Below are positions 27,883-37,600 of a stretch of DNA of 64,000 bases, piece after piece. The position numbers were made by a program, and so were the translations under genes. The notes under the pieces are model-generated. The model did no database searches. It was given only the letters and a program-made list of their open reading frames with translations, and was not told the origin of the DNA. The stretch's first letter is position 1. Each line of letters starts with the position of its first letter. Source of the DNA: Candidatus Nomurabacteria bacterium (GTDB lineage: Bacteria > Patescibacteriota > Saccharimonadia > Saccharimonadales > UBA7683). The stretch is taken from NCBI GenBank assembly GCA_020631865.1, contig JACKGS010000001.1, positions 186,001 to 250,000 on the forward strand, in the 5' to 3' direction.

Positions 27883-28218
27883 ATGTCTAAAAACGAAATA
27901 ATGTCCACTGACTATACTAGTATAATCCAAACTTTAGGTACAAAATCTGAAATTACTATATATACAAGTACCTCAGATGACGGTATAACAACATCGTATC
28001 ATTTAATTAAGCGCTCCACACCAAATACATTCGGAGTACTAGCTGTCAATGAACTACCCGCAGCCGGACCAGCCTTAACATTTACCACCAAAGATAATGA
28101 AGGAGAAGTACGCTATGAGACTGGAGGTAGACTTTTTTGCAAACCGCTTGATGTTGATTCTGCAAACTTCTCACTTGGGGTTTTGAGGCAATTGACAATT
28201 ACTCGTCACAGAAAATAA
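27883..28218 (+). CDS. Small hypothetical protein, probably leaderless
   Basis: About 111 residues from ATG 27883 (MSKNEIMSTDYTSIIQTLG). ATG codons at 27871 and 27901 are alternatives. 27883 is preferred because the predicted transcription start falls right there. No membrane segment. The middle has TIYTSTSDDGITTSYHLIK and the C-terminus VLRQLTITRHRK. I recognise no family. It meets rsmA tail to tail. Confidence 0.5.
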   Translation: MSKNEIMSTDYTSIIQTLGTKSEITIYTSTSDDGITTSYHLIKRSTPNTFGVLAVNELPAAGPALTFTTKDNEGEVRYETGGRLFCKPLDVDSANFSLGVLRQLTITRHRK

Positions 28219-28220
28219 CC

Positions 28221-29021
28221 TCAACCACAATATACTTTTGCGAGCTCATGCCACTGTTCTAGAGTAAGTTCTTGGGCTCTGGATCCGGGCGCCATTTTAG
28301 CCCTGCCAATCAAATCATCAGCATCGTTTTTTGAAATTCTTAATCCTCCACTAAGACTAGATCGTAACTTTTTGCGTTTTTCTGAAAATCCAGCTTTTAC
28401 GATTTGAAAGAATTTTTCTGAATCTACATCGGGAAATAACGGCTTACCACGTAACTTAATTTGTATAATTTGGCTATCTACTTTTGGGGGTGGTGTGAAC
28501 AACTGAGCAGGCACTAACTCACGCAATTCTATCTCTGCATAAAATTGCGTTGCAACTGACAGTATACTCATTTGTCCGGGTGTGGCTACAATCCTTTCGG
28601 CAACTTCTTTCTGTATCAGAAGAGCTATGACGGAAGGTGGGTTATTACACTCAAGCATCCGTCTAATAAGATTGGACGTAAGATAGTACGGAATATTTGC
28701 GCAGACTTTATAGTTTTTCGGAAGACTGGATAGATCAAATTGTAATATATCTTCATTAATTACAGTTAAGTGTGACTTATACTGTCCTGATAGTTGAGAC
28801 GATTTGCTTATTAAATTTTCATAAAGATCTTTATCAACTTCTACAGCAGTAACATTAGCCCCATGATTTAATAACACTTCGGTGAGTGTTCCTAATCCTG
28901 GTCCAACCTCTAATACTGCATCGCCAGAATTCACTTCCGCTGCCTCGGCCATTGCATTTAGCGAATCAACATCAAACAACCAATGCTGACCCAGTGATTT
29001 TTTTGGGTGCAAACTATTCAT
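28221..29021 (-). CDS. rsmA: 16S rRNA dimethyladenosine transferase RsmA (KsgA)
   Basis: 266 residues. Motif X/I: KKSLGQHWLFD and VLEVGPGLGTLTEVLL bind S-adenosylmethionine, AVEVDKDLYENL is motif II, and CANIPYYLTSNLIRRML is the NIPY catalytic motif IV. It dimethylates two adjacent adenosines near the 3' end of 16S rRNA, a late step of 30S assembly. It overlaps the end of the Nudix gene by 8 bases, so the two are coupled. Confidence 0.95.
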   Translation of the reverse strand: MNSLHPKKSLGQHWLFDVDSLNAMAEAAEVNSGDAVLEVGPGLGTLTEVLLNHGANVTAVEVDKDLYENLISKSSQLSGQYKSHLTVINEDILQFDLSSLPKNYKVCANIPYYLTSNLIRRMLECNNPPSVIALLIQKEVAERIVATPGQMSILSVATQFYAEIELRELVPAQLFTPPPKVDSQIIQIKLRGKPLFPDVDSEKFFQIVKAGFSEKRKKLRSSLSGGLRISKNDADDLIGRAKMAPGSRAQELTLEQWHELAKVYCG

Positions 29022-29514
29022 CTATTAAATCCAAATATTGCCGTAGACGTTCAATAATTATGTCTTCACGCTTGGGATTGGCATTACCAATCAACCTTAT
29101 GGCTTCTTTTAAATTTACCCATATTCTTTCTGAATGTTCGTTGTCCATATCACCAATATCATCAGTCCATTCACCTGCAAAATAATGAATAATTTTATCT
29201 CGTTTTATTCCTACATCTGTGTATTGATGAAGCTTGGCCCCCATATATGTCTTCAACTCCACTTTACACCCAGCCTCTTCGGAGATTTCTCTGGCTGCGG
29301 CTTCATCAATCTTTTCATTTAGACCAATGTGCCCCTTGGGTAGATGATATGAATCAATATATCCGTCAATGAGTTGTGGAAAATCACCAGCTCGACGCAC
29401 AAGCAGGAGCACCTCTATCTCATCTTTATGCTTTCTATAAACAGCCCCACCGGCGCAAATTGAATATGGCCAATCTTTGGTTGCTCGATATTCACCAGAT
29501 TCGTAAAACTTCAT
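29014..29514 (-). CDS. Nudix hydrolase
   Basis: About 166 residues from ATG 29514. A longer frame exists to 29577, but it would run into the coding end of the upstream gene, and MKFYESGEYRATKDWPYS is a natural N-terminus. The Nudix box GHIGLNEKIDEAAAREISEE followed by AG matches G-x5-E-x7-RE-x2-EE-x-G. The AGGAVYRKH start of the beta-sheet recalls diadenosine polyphosphate or RppH-like members. It cleaves a nucleoside diphosphate linked to some moiety; the substrate is not known. Confidence 0.85.
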   Translation of the reverse strand: MKFYESGEYRATKDWPYSICAGGAVYRKHKDEIEVLLLVRRAGDFPQLIDGYIDSYHLPKGHIGLNEKIDEAAAREISEEAGCKVELKTYMGAKLHQYTDVGIKRDKIIHYFAGEWTDDIGDMDNEHSERIWVNLKEAIRLIGNANPKREDIIIERLRQYLDLIDE

Positions 29515-29531
29515 CTTATTAGTGTAGCAGA

Positions 29532-30671
29532 TTAGTACCAACCACGACTTGCGTGATGCGAACGAGCACCAGCCCAACCACCGTATCGTCTAGCTACATA
29601 ATTTTCCATCCATTTTATCTGACAGACCGCACCCGTAGCATCTAGTGGACAAGGCAACTTAGAGCAAGGCAGTGCCTGAGGTATTCCGCAAGCACCAGAA
29701 CTTCGATTAACAGCCCCTGGGTTACAGCCTGACTCTTTACCAATCAGCCATACAGCATCAGAATTTGTTATTCCAGCCTGCGTCAACCATTCGCCACAAT
29801 TACCAGGAATATTAACCACTTGCTTAGCACCAACAACTACAACCTGCTTAACGGGCTGAAGTGTGATCACCTCCTTTATTGCAGTCCTTGTTGGTTCGCC
29901 GCCGTTACGCACCACAACTTCATAGGTTACTAACTTTTTGCCAAGCTTGCCTGGTTCCTTGATTTTTTTATATCCAATTGGCTGGTCTACGTCTTTAATT
30001 TGTTCCTCCGGAAAAGTAGCGGATTCTTCAACAGTCTCTACGGCTCTTCCAACTTTAGCTACACTAACTAGCATATTTTCAGAAATTCGTGATTCTTTTG
30101 GAACATTTAGCTCGTCACCTTTTTCTAAATCTAGGCTTCTTTCTTCAAGAAGCTCACCAACCGTATTTGCATTTGTACTTAGCGAACTACTGGTTCCATA
30201 TAGTTCAAAAGTAATTGTTTTAGCACGCTTAATAATCATTTGGGTGCCGGGTGCGCCGGCAAATTCATCATCTACGCGAGCAAAATAAAATTCGTCTTCC
30301 TGCTTAGTTTCAAAGCCAGCATCTTCTGCAATCTTTCGAGGAGTTCTCTCGGCTGTCGTAATTGTGTAGTTGTTTGCACCATCAATAACATTTATAGGCC
30401 TTGCGCGATATACATTGATTGTAAAATTATTACCGACTACCTCAGAATCTAACGACGGCTCTGTTTTGTCGTGCTGGCTTAGGTTAGCGCCTAATTTATC
30501 GATTACCCCCTCAACTGTCTGAGAGTTGGTTGCTATAATTTTAGTTTCACCATCAATATGCACCGTAACTATACGTGTATCTTCGGCATTAACGGTAGAC
30601 TTAACGGCACCTGAAGCAAAGGTACTAAGAGTAAAAATGATAAACAGAATAACAAGTAGTTTTTTCTTCAT
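29532..30671 (-). CDS. Rpf-like secreted protein: DUF348 repeats, G5 domain, lysozyme-like C-terminus
   Basis: About 379 residues from ATG 30671, giving signal peptide KKKLLVILFIIFTLSTFASG. Three ubiquitin-like DUF348 repeats follow (VTVHIDGETKIIATNSQTVE; INVYRARPINVIDGAN; TFELYGTSSSLSTNA), then a G5 domain (VTYEVVVRNGGEPTRTAIKE), then a C-terminal transglycosylase-like domain (DAVWLIGKESGCNPGAVNRS, GACGIPQALPCSKLPC, CQIKWMENYVARRYGGW) with the glutamate of GKESG. This is the layout of resuscitation-promoting factors and YabE proteins, which cut peptidoglycan. It could act on the bacterium's own wall or on that of its host. Confidence 0.85.
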   Translation of the reverse strand: MKKKLLVILFIIFTLSTFASGAVKSTVNAEDTRIVTVHIDGETKIIATNSQTVEGVIDKLGANLSQHDKTEPSLDSEVVGNNFTINVYRARPINVIDGANNYTITTAERTPRKIAEDAGFETKQEDEFYFARVDDEFAGAPGTQMIIKRAKTITFELYGTSSSLSTNANTVGELLEERSLDLEKGDELNVPKESRISENMLVSVAKVGRAVETVEESATFPEEQIKDVDQPIGYKKIKEPGKLGKKLVTYEVVVRNGGEPTRTAIKEVITLQPVKQVVVVGAKQVVNIPGNCGEWLTQAGITNSDAVWLIGKESGCNPGAVNRSSGACGIPQALPCSKLPCPLDATGAVCQIKWMENYVARRYGGWAGARSHHASRGWY

Positions 30672-30739
30672 AAATATTACAAATGCAAATTTATAGCCCA
30701 CACTCGCATGTAAAATAATTATACCACAAGGCTAGCAAT

Positions 30740-31204
30740 CTACTTATTGAAATTAGCGAGTCTCAGTGCAGCTTTTGTTGAGTCACCTATTTTCGCCGGA
30801 AGGCAATCTATATCAAACCACTGCGCCTCAATAATTTCATACCACTGCTTTACATTAGGTGACAACTGCTCTCTTAAATTAATTTTATAAAAGGTAGCGT
30901 CATACCTTGGCCATGTATTTTTTTCTGGCAACCTCAATTGCCCAATACACACAAGGTCAGATTCTTGAACTTTAATACCCACCTCTTCATAAAGCTCGCG
31001 AACAGCGGCACTCATGGGGTTTTCGCCCCTCTCTACGCCACCCCCGGGTAAACACCACGATTGTCTGCCAAAATGGCTTCTTACTAATAAAATTTTTTTA
31101 TTGCACAGCACCACCACTCTAACGCGCTTAGAATTATGCAGATATACAGCCATGAATGGATATAAGACTATTGAAGCAATTCGAGTAAAGATTGGTAAAA
31201 TCAT
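30740..31204 (-). CDS. Nudix hydrolase, second
   Basis: 154 residues. The N-terminus is hydrophobic (IASIVLYPFMAVYLHN), and the Nudix box GGGVERGENPMSAAVRELYE continues EVG. LVRSHFGRQSWCLPGG before the box resembles NUDIX proteins acting on nucleotide sugars or CDP-alcohols. It starts 3 bases after the stop of pcrA, so the two form a transcript. Substrate unknown. Confidence 0.85.
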   Translation of the reverse strand: MILPIFTRIASIVLYPFMAVYLHNSKRVRVVVLCNKKILLVRSHFGRQSWCLPGGGVERGENPMSAAVRELYEEVGIKVQESDLVCIGQLRLPEKNTWPRYDATFYKINLREQLSPNVKQWYEIIEAQWFDIDCLPAKIGDSTKAALRLANFNK

Positions 31205-31206
31205 TT

Positions 31207-33411
31207 TTAAACCCTTTCCAGCGGAGCGAAGGAGGCATTTAGTTTTTTAACACCCTTGCCCTTAAATGCAATCGAGAGCATCTCGCCATCTACATCAACC
31301 ACAGTTCCAATACCAAACAATTGATGCCTAACTCTAGCACCAACATCAATATTGATATCAAAATCTGGAACATAATCTTGAGTTGCCCTCGTATTTTGTG
31401 GCATAAATGCCGGTTCTATGACATTATTAAATTCATCAATCGATCCGCCGTTAATTTCAGAAATAAACCTAGAAGCCGGATTATGCTGAGAGTTACCAAA
31501 CAACATACGGCTATTTGCGTGATACATATACAGCTCCTCTCTGGCTCTAGTCATTCCGACATAACAGAGCCGGCGCTCTTCTTCCATTTCACCAGCATCA
31601 AACAGTGCTCTGGAGTGCGGGAAAATTGACTCCTCCATACCGGCCATAAAGACCACTGGAAATTCCAAGCCCTTAGCAGCATGTAATGTCATTAATGTCA
31701 CCGCATCAGCACGCTCATCTAAACTGTCCTGACTAGAAAGTAGAGCAACTTCTTCGAGCATACTGGCCAACCCAAGTTGATCATATTCTTTTGCTACGCT
31801 GATAAGCTCTTTGACATTTTCTATACGCTCAGCAAACTGTAATGAGCCGTCGTCTAAAAACTCAAGATATTTTGTACGCCTAATGACCGCGTCTATAAAC
31901 TCACTAACGGCAAGCTTTGCGCTAGACTGTTCAAACAAACTAACTGGAAGTGATTCTTCGAAAGTTTGTCCTTCAAAGTCTGGTGCTTGTTTACGTAAAT
32001 CACTAATTAAATTACTGAACTCAACTAGCCCCTTAAATGCTTTGCCAGAAACTGTAGTACAAGTTTGAACAGTATCTAATGCCCTACCTAAAGTTAAATT
32101 GTTGTCGCGCTGCCACTGCCTAAAATTATCTAGACTTTTTTGCCCAATGCCTCGAGCTGGCATATTTATTACTCGCAGAAAAGCAGTTATATCATCTTGT
32201 TGAAAGATTAAACGAACATAAGCCATTATGTCTTTGATTTCTTTGCGATCATAAAACCGCATCCCTCCAACAACACGATACGGTACAGCATATTTCAAAA
32301 ACACTTCTTCTAAATTGCGACTCTGTGCATTGGTACGATACAAAATTGCAAAATCATTAAAGTTTCTGAGCTTCATTGAGTATTGAGTTTTTATTTTATT
32401 AACAATACTCTCACCTTCATGAGTATCCGATTGAACCTGAATTATCTGCACTGGAGATCCAGAGCCTTCTTTTGTCCAAAGCTGTTTATCACTACGCTGT
32501 TCATTTTTTGTTATTACTTTATGAGCTGCATCTAGTATATTTTTGGTACTTCGATAATTTTCTTCTAGCTTAACCACAACTGTATTGGGATAATCTTTTT
32601 CGAAATTTAGTATATTTCTAAAATCTGCACCTCTCCAGCTATATATCGACTGCCAATCGTCACCTACTACACAAATATTATTACTAGCACTTGTAAGCAA
32701 CTTAATTAATTTATACTGTGCACTGTTAGTATCTTGATACTCATCAATCATGATGTACTGAAACTGATTCTGCCATTTTTCTCGTATCTCTTTATTATTA
32801 ACCAACATTGAGACTGTGCGACCAATCAAATCATCAAAATCTAAAGCGCCTGCATCTCTGAGAGTAGATTCATAAATCGGAAAGACACTAGCTGCAATTT
32901 TTTGAGCAGGTAAGGTTGCGTTACCTAGATACTGCTCTGGACCAATCAGCTCATTCTTGGCACTAGAAATCATTGAAGAGATAGCACTTGGCTTAAACTG
33001 CTTTTCGTCTACCGAAAGTGACTTCATGGCCTGTTTTATAGCACTCTGCCTATCTGATTCATCAAATATAACAAAATTCTTTGGCATTCCAATATTTTCG
33101 CCATCTTGTCTTAGTATACGCACACATATTGAATGAAAAGTCCCCATGTATGGCATAAATGAACGATTTTCTGCATTTTCCGAAAGTAATTGAGCAACCC
33201 TCTCGCGCATCTCTTTGGCAGCTTTGTTTGTAAATGTTACTGCTAAAATATTATACGGACTAACATTTTTTTGAATCAAGTACGCAATACGGTGAGTCAG
33301 GGTTTTTGTTTTACCACTTCCAGCACCTGCCAGTATCAATACGGGTCCCTCTGTATTTTCGACAGCTTTTTGTTGATTTTTGTTTAGTCCCTCAAGTAAA
33401 TTCATGCTCAA
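31207..33411 (-). CDS. pcrA: UvrD/PcrA-type superfamily 1 DNA helicase
   Basis: 734 residues. Motif I LAGAGSGKTKTLTHR, Ia TFTNKAAKEM, II IDEYQDTNSAQ, III VGDDWQSIYSWRGAD, IV ENYRSTKNIL, V VTLMTLHAAKGLEFPVVF and VI EERRLCYVGMTRA are all complete. The C-terminus holds the Tudor-like element (VRHQLFGIGTVVDVDGE) of UvrD/PcrA, which binds RNA polymerase. It unwinds 3'-5' in repair and replication restart. Confidence 0.95.
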   Translation of the reverse strand: MSMNLLEGLNKNQQKAVENTEGPVLILAGAGSGKTKTLTHRIAYLIQKNVSPYNILAVTFTNKAAKEMRERVAQLLSENAENRSFMPYMGTFHSICVRILRQDGENIGMPKNFVIFDESDRQSAIKQAMKSLSVDEKQFKPSAISSMISSAKNELIGPEQYLGNATLPAQKIAASVFPIYESTLRDAGALDFDDLIGRTVSMLVNNKEIREKWQNQFQYIMIDEYQDTNSAQYKLIKLLTSASNNICVVGDDWQSIYSWRGADFRNILNFEKDYPNTVVVKLEENYRSTKNILDAAHKVITKNEQRSDKQLWTKEGSGSPVQIIQVQSDTHEGESIVNKIKTQYSMKLRNFNDFAILYRTNAQSRNLEEVFLKYAVPYRVVGGMRFYDRKEIKDIMAYVRLIFQQDDITAFLRVINMPARGIGQKSLDNFRQWQRDNNLTLGRALDTVQTCTTVSGKAFKGLVEFSNLISDLRKQAPDFEGQTFEESLPVSLFEQSSAKLAVSEFIDAVIRRTKYLEFLDDGSLQFAERIENVKELISVAKEYDQLGLASMLEEVALLSSQDSLDERADAVTLMTLHAAKGLEFPVVFMAGMEESIFPHSRALFDAGEMEEERRLCYVGMTRAREELYMYHANSRMLFGNSQHNPASRFISEINGGSIDEFNNVIEPAFMPQNTRATQDYVPDFDINIDVGARVRHQLFGIGTVVDVDGEMLSIAFKGKGVKKLNASFAPLERV

Positions 33412-33459
33412 TTAGTATATAGGCATTTCGGTTCTGTTAACAGTACAAAATTTAAATAC

Positions 33460-34374
33460 TTAGCCAATGAATGGCACGCTAAATCCGCCGACAACAAAGA
33501 ATATGCCGGAAGCAAAAATAGCTAATAGAAGGGCGAGCAAATACCACAACGTATTACTTTTATATTCTAGCTTCGACCAGTCGTGAAGTTCTAAATGATA
33601 CTCATTAGTATCAAATACTGTTGGCCTCTGCTGCGAGTCAGGAGTTGTATATCCAGACATAGGCTGTGTGTTATTTATTAGGTTCGACGTGGCGTCGTTG
33701 AGTGGCTCATCTTTAGATATACTCGCGGTTTTAACATCTGTTTCTTTGTGAACTTCAGGTGTCCTAGCTTCATCATCTTTATTATCATCAAATTTCAATG
33801 ACTGCTCAGCTGGAGCTATACTGGTAAGATCTTGTTTTTGTGCGTCTTGTTTATCCGAGCTATCTTTTGCAGCACCAGCATCTTTACCCGCAACAATATC
33901 TACCTCGATACTTTCTTGTTGAGCGGGTGTCTTCATATTTAAGCTCCCGACATTATGACTATTCTGGATAGTCGGTAGCTGCTCTTGAGCTTCACCCGGG
34001 GACGAACTAGCCTGATTTACAGTAGCAACTGCTGAATCACCGCCGGGTTTTTCGTTATAACTATCAGTCGCATGCTCCGGCAACAACTCTACCTCATGCG
34101 TAGTTTCAGCTGTCTTTAGTTTACCTTTCAACTTAGTTGATTTGTTGGGTGATGCAATAATATCAAAGCTTTTAGCGACATGTTTTTTAGGTGCATCAAT
34201 TTTTTTAACTTTTTTGGTATTATTTTCATCACTAGGTTGTTTCTGTTTACTTTCACCAAAATGACTGAGCAAGGCGCTGGTTTGTTGACTGAGTTTATTA
34301 ACCGAGCTATCAAGTAATTCTAAATCTTTGTCGTCTGGTAACTCCGATTTCTTTTTTCGTCCGATAATTCCCAT
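33460..34374 (-). CDS. Low-complexity protein with C-terminal membrane tail
   Basis: 304 residues. Residues 1-255 are polar, rich in Lys, Asp, Ser, Gln and Thr, and look unstructured (KKSELPDDKDLELL, SKQKQPSDENNTKKVKKI). A single helix near the C-terminus (TLWYLLALLLAIFASGIFFV) would make it tail-anchored with the long part inside. No homologous family is apparent. It starts 1 base after the stop of tpiA. Confidence 0.55.
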   Translation of the reverse strand: MGIIGRKKKSELPDDKDLELLDSSVNKLSQQTSALLSHFGESKQKQPSDENNTKKVKKIDAPKKHVAKSFDIIASPNKSTKLKGKLKTAETTHEVELLPEHATDSYNEKPGGDSAVATVNQASSSPGEAQEQLPTIQNSHNVGSLNMKTPAQQESIEVDIVAGKDAGAAKDSSDKQDAQKQDLTSIAPAEQSLKFDDNKDDEARTPEVHKETDVKTASISKDEPLNDATSNLINNTQPMSGYTTPDSQQRPTVFDTNEYHLELHDWSKLEYKSNTLWYLLALLLAIFASGIFFVVGGFSVPFIG

Positions 34375-34375
34375 T

Positions 34376-35173
34376 TTAAGCCTCTTTTTTCTTTTTGTTT
34401 AGCTTCAGTACTAACGATACCCTGCAATTTCGACTATTGGCCAAAAAGTTTGCAACACTCAGACTAGCGCCGCCAACAAACAGACCATCAATTCCATTTA
34501 TTTCTAGGTATGATCTTGCATTTTCTCTGGTAACACTACCACCATACAGCACCTTAACACTTGCTCCTGCAATTGCTCCATACAAACTTGTAACCTCGGC
34601 CCTAATTTTAGCAACAGCCTTCTCGACATCTTCTGGTCTGGCGTATTCACCTGTTCCAATTGCCCAAACAGGCTCATAAGCAATTATCATCTTAGATACC
34701 TCTTCGGTTGTTAGATCTGCTAATCCAACAGAAAGCTGATCATTCAAGACTTGATTTGTATGATAATTTTGTCTTTCTACCAATGTTTCACCAACACAGA
34801 GTATTGGCACAATACCACTTCTAAAGGCGGCTGCACATTTTTCTCTTGTGTAATCATTAGATTCTCTCAATATATGTCGGCGCTCAGAATGCCCCACCAA
34901 AACAAAGTCAGCTAAACCTCTGAGCATCGGCATACTAACCTCCCCAGTAAAAGCACCCTCATCCTCATAATATGCATTTTGTGAAACCACATTTATGGCA
35001 CTTTTGGACAAGACACCGCTAACCTCACTTAACGCCAAGCAGTTTGGTGTTACACCAACTAGGACGTCGGCCGGAACACTCTTGCTTATAAATTTTGTTG
35101 CAAATGCAGCAGCCTGTTTAACTGTGAAATGCATCTTCCAGTTTCCGATTATTATTTTTTTATGCCCACTCAT
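34376..35173 (-). CDS. tpiA: Triosephosphate isomerase
   Basis: 265 residues. IIIGNWKMHFTV holds Asn and Lys of the active site, VLVGHSERRHI the catalytic histidine, IIAYEPVWAIGTGEYARPED the catalytic glutamate and loop 6, and VKVLYGGSVTRENA the phosphate-binding loop. It interconverts dihydroxyacetone phosphate and glyceraldehyde 3-phosphate. pgk and pyk lie close by, so lower glycolysis is partly clustered. Confidence 0.96.
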   Translation of the reverse strand: MSGHKKIIIGNWKMHFTVKQAAAFATKFISKSVPADVLVGVTPNCLALSEVSGVLSKSAINVVSQNAYYEDEGAFTGEVSMPMLRGLADFVLVGHSERRHILRESNDYTREKCAAAFRSGIVPILCVGETLVERQNYHTNQVLNDQLSVGLADLTTEEVSKMIIAYEPVWAIGTGEYARPEDVEKAVAKIRAEVTSLYGAIAGASVKVLYGGSVTRENARSYLEINGIDGLFVGGASLSVANFLANSRNCRVSLVLKLNKKKKEA

Positions 35174-35267
35174 TATTAATATTATCCTTAAATTTACTCA
35201 GTACTTAGCTTATGCTTTTATGATACAATAATCTTATATCTTCAACAACAAACACCAAACTATAAAT

Positions 35268-36344
35268 ATGATTAAAAAATATACGATACTTCCGATATGC
35301 CAATACATATATATTATCGCTGCCCTACTATTAATTGGATTACTGTCGACACCTAGCCTATATGCCATATCCAATACCGGCCCCGCGACTCCGTCAAGCA
35401 CCTCTTACGCAGGCCATTCACCAGCAAATTTTCAACATACCGTACCTCTAGTCGGTACATGGACAAGTGCCAACACACCCTTACCCGAAGGCACAAGTGC
35501 ATCTTATACATTTCCTCAGATCTCAACACCCTGTAGCTCTTCAAGAATATCATCAATTACCGTCAGTATTCCTGAGACGGCCATAAGTCTCGCACCTGGT
35601 ACCACTCAAGACTTAAGCGGGATAATATCTGAAGTTGTTAGTACGCATGACAATACAATGACTCCATTGAATGTATCCGCCGTTACCCAAGGAACTGTCC
35701 TCCTGCCAGTCTGGGGGGGCAGCAATAAAGTAATCAAAGGATTAACGCATGATCTATTTAGCGTATCAGATTCCTTAATACCCGGTCCAATCGAATATAC
35801 GCTAAACACGACAGGTATGACAGTAGCCCAATACAATGCACTGGTGGTTAACGTATATCATGATTTACTTGATGCGCAGAATGGTTTTGTCAACAGCGTT
35901 TCAACATCCCAGCCCATTGTTTCAGTTACTACAGACGATACTCCGTGCTTTATTTCAGCAAATAACGATAACTATAACGCAACAACAAACCAGCCATTAG
36001 TTATATCGCCCAATGACGGTGTAAAACAAAATGATATGCCCCAAGACTCATCTGTAACCATACAAAACCAACCGCCCCATGGAACAGTAACCTTAAATCC
36101 AGATGGCTCATTCACATACACCCCAAATAAAGATTATGTTGGTCAAGATACATTTTCTTACACCCTAACGGATACACATGGCAATACTGCTGTTGCTACT
36201 GTTACTATTGCAGTAAGCGCGGTGCCAGCCGCACCAAACGCTGGCAAATCAACCAAAACTCACTTGGCGATGATACTCTCTGCAATTCTCGCAATAACAA
36301 CACTAACGATACTCAAAACTCAAAGATCCACTAAAAAATCTTAG
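35268..36344 (+). CDS. Secreted surface protein with cadherin-like domain and C-terminal sorting-like signal
   Basis: 358 residues. The signal peptide is IYIIAALLLIGLLSTPSLYA. The middle is a beta-rich domain (SSRISSITVSIPETAISLAP). Residues about 235-320 form a cadherin/VCBS-like domain (ISPNDGVKQNDMPQDSSVTI; GTVTLNPDGSFTYTPNKDYV; DTFSYTLTDTHGNTAVA). The end reads VPAAPNAGKS, a hydrophobic helix, then KTQRSTKKS, the same tripartite layout as the proteins ending at 40385 and 25305. It lies between tpiA and pgk on the opposite strand. Confidence 0.7.
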   Translation: MIKKYTILPICQYIYIIAALLLIGLLSTPSLYAISNTGPATPSSTSYAGHSPANFQHTVPLVGTWTSANTPLPEGTSASYTFPQISTPCSSSRISSITVSIPETAISLAPGTTQDLSGIISEVVSTHDNTMTPLNVSAVTQGTVLLPVWGGSNKVIKGLTHDLFSVSDSLIPGPIEYTLNTTGMTVAQYNALVVNVYHDLLDAQNGFVNSVSTSQPIVSVTTDDTPCFISANNDNYNATTNQPLVISPNDGVKQNDMPQDSSVTIQNQPPHGTVTLNPDGSFTYTPNKDYVGQDTFSYTLTDTHGNTAVATVTIAVSAVPAAPNAGKSTKTHLAMILSAILAITTLTILKTQRSTKKS

Positions 36345-36388
36345 CCTCAATAAAACACAAAACGATCACCAAATGTTAATACAGCAGA

Positions 36389-37600
36389 CTAAAGCAAAGC
36401 ATCTACACCCGGAAGCTTAAGACCACTCATAAGCTCTAGCCCCGCACCACCACCGGTGGAAATATGTGTAAAATGACCATCAGGATTATTATCCAACCAA
36501 TTTAGTACAAAATCAGCAGTATCGCCGCCACCTACAATACTAGTAATACCCGCTTGATCGCTAATAGTTTTGGCCAATACCTCAGAACCGTGAGCAAATT
36601 GCTTAATTTCAGCATAGCCCAAAGGTCCATTCCATATAACCGTATTAGCATTATGGATATAACCACTAAACTCACGCATGGTTTCAAATCCAATATCTAA
36701 TATGATTTCATCCTTTTGAATTTCATTTATTGCACAATCTCTTCTTTGCGATGATGTCGCAATTTCTGCAGCAACACCAACATCTTTTGGCAGGATTAAC
36801 TGCCCAGGCTTTGCCTTTTTGAATATTTTTTTGATAATTTCTTCTTGACCGGGCTCAAATACACTTTTACCAATCTCGTTGTCATTATATTTTAAGAATG
36901 TATTAGCCATCGCGCCGCCAATCAATACCGTATCAGCAACCTCAAGTAAACGTTCAATGAATCCAATTTTGTCTGAAATTTTTGCGCCACCCACTACCGC
37001 TACCAATGGTCGCCTTGGCAAACTCATTACGCCCAACAACTCATCAACCTCCTCGGCCAACAATAACCCACCCAGGGCAGGTAAAAGGTGAGTAATTGCC
37101 TCTGTGCTAGCGTGCGCTCGGTGAACTACACCAAAACCATCTTGTACAAAATAGTCGGCGCCGGAAACTAGCCTTAACTGTTTCGCAAAGTCCATATCAT
37201 TACCCACTTCACCTGGGTCAAATCGTAAGTTCTCCAGCAAAACAATCTCCCCCTCAACAGCCTGTTTGCAAGTTATTTTTGCTGAATCATCAATAGTGCT
37301 TTCAGAAAATTTAATATCTATTTCTGGCATTAATTCTTGGAGCTTAGTATAGGCTGGCCTTAAACTGTACTTTTGCTCGGGCTTTCCGTCAGGCCTACCA
37401 ATGTGTGAAATAATTATAACCTTACATTTTCTATCTAAAAGATACTTGATGGTTGGTAAACTTTTAATAATTCTGTAGTCGCTAGTAATCTCAGACTTAT
37501 CGTTCATCGGGACATTAAAATCAGCTCGCAGCAGTATTGTCTTACCGTGAATATCAATATCTTTAATTGTTTTTTTCTTAAAAAATTGTGTATGCGCCAT
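36389..37600 (-). CDS. pgk: Phosphoglycerate kinase
   Basis: 403 residues. LLRADFNVPMNDKSE, VIIISHIGRPDGKPEQKYSL, GEIVLLENLRFDPGE, VVGGAKISDKIGFIE, VIWNGPLGYAE and SIVGGGDTADFVLN with HISTGGGAGLELMSG give the 3-phosphoglycerate and nucleotide sites. It makes ATP from 1,3-bisphosphoglycerate. It lies one base after the stop of pyk, so the pair is co-transcribed. Confidence 0.97.
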   Translation of the reverse strand: MAHTQFFKKKTIKDIDIHGKTILLRADFNVPMNDKSEITSDYRIIKSLPTIKYLLDRKCKVIIISHIGRPDGKPEQKYSLRPAYTKLQELMPEIDIKFSESTIDDSAKITCKQAVEGEIVLLENLRFDPGEVGNDMDFAKQLRLVSGADYFVQDGFGVVHRAHASTEAITHLLPALGGLLLAEEVDELLGVMSLPRRPLVAVVGGAKISDKIGFIERLLEVADTVLIGGAMANTFLKYNDNEIGKSVFEPGQEEIIKKIFKKAKPGQLILPKDVGVAAEIATSSQRRDCAINEIQKDEIILDIGFETMREFSGYIHNANTVIWNGPLGYAEIKQFAHGSEVLAKTISDQAGITSIVGGGDTADFVLNWLDNNPDGHFTHISTGGGAGLELMSGLKLPGVDALL

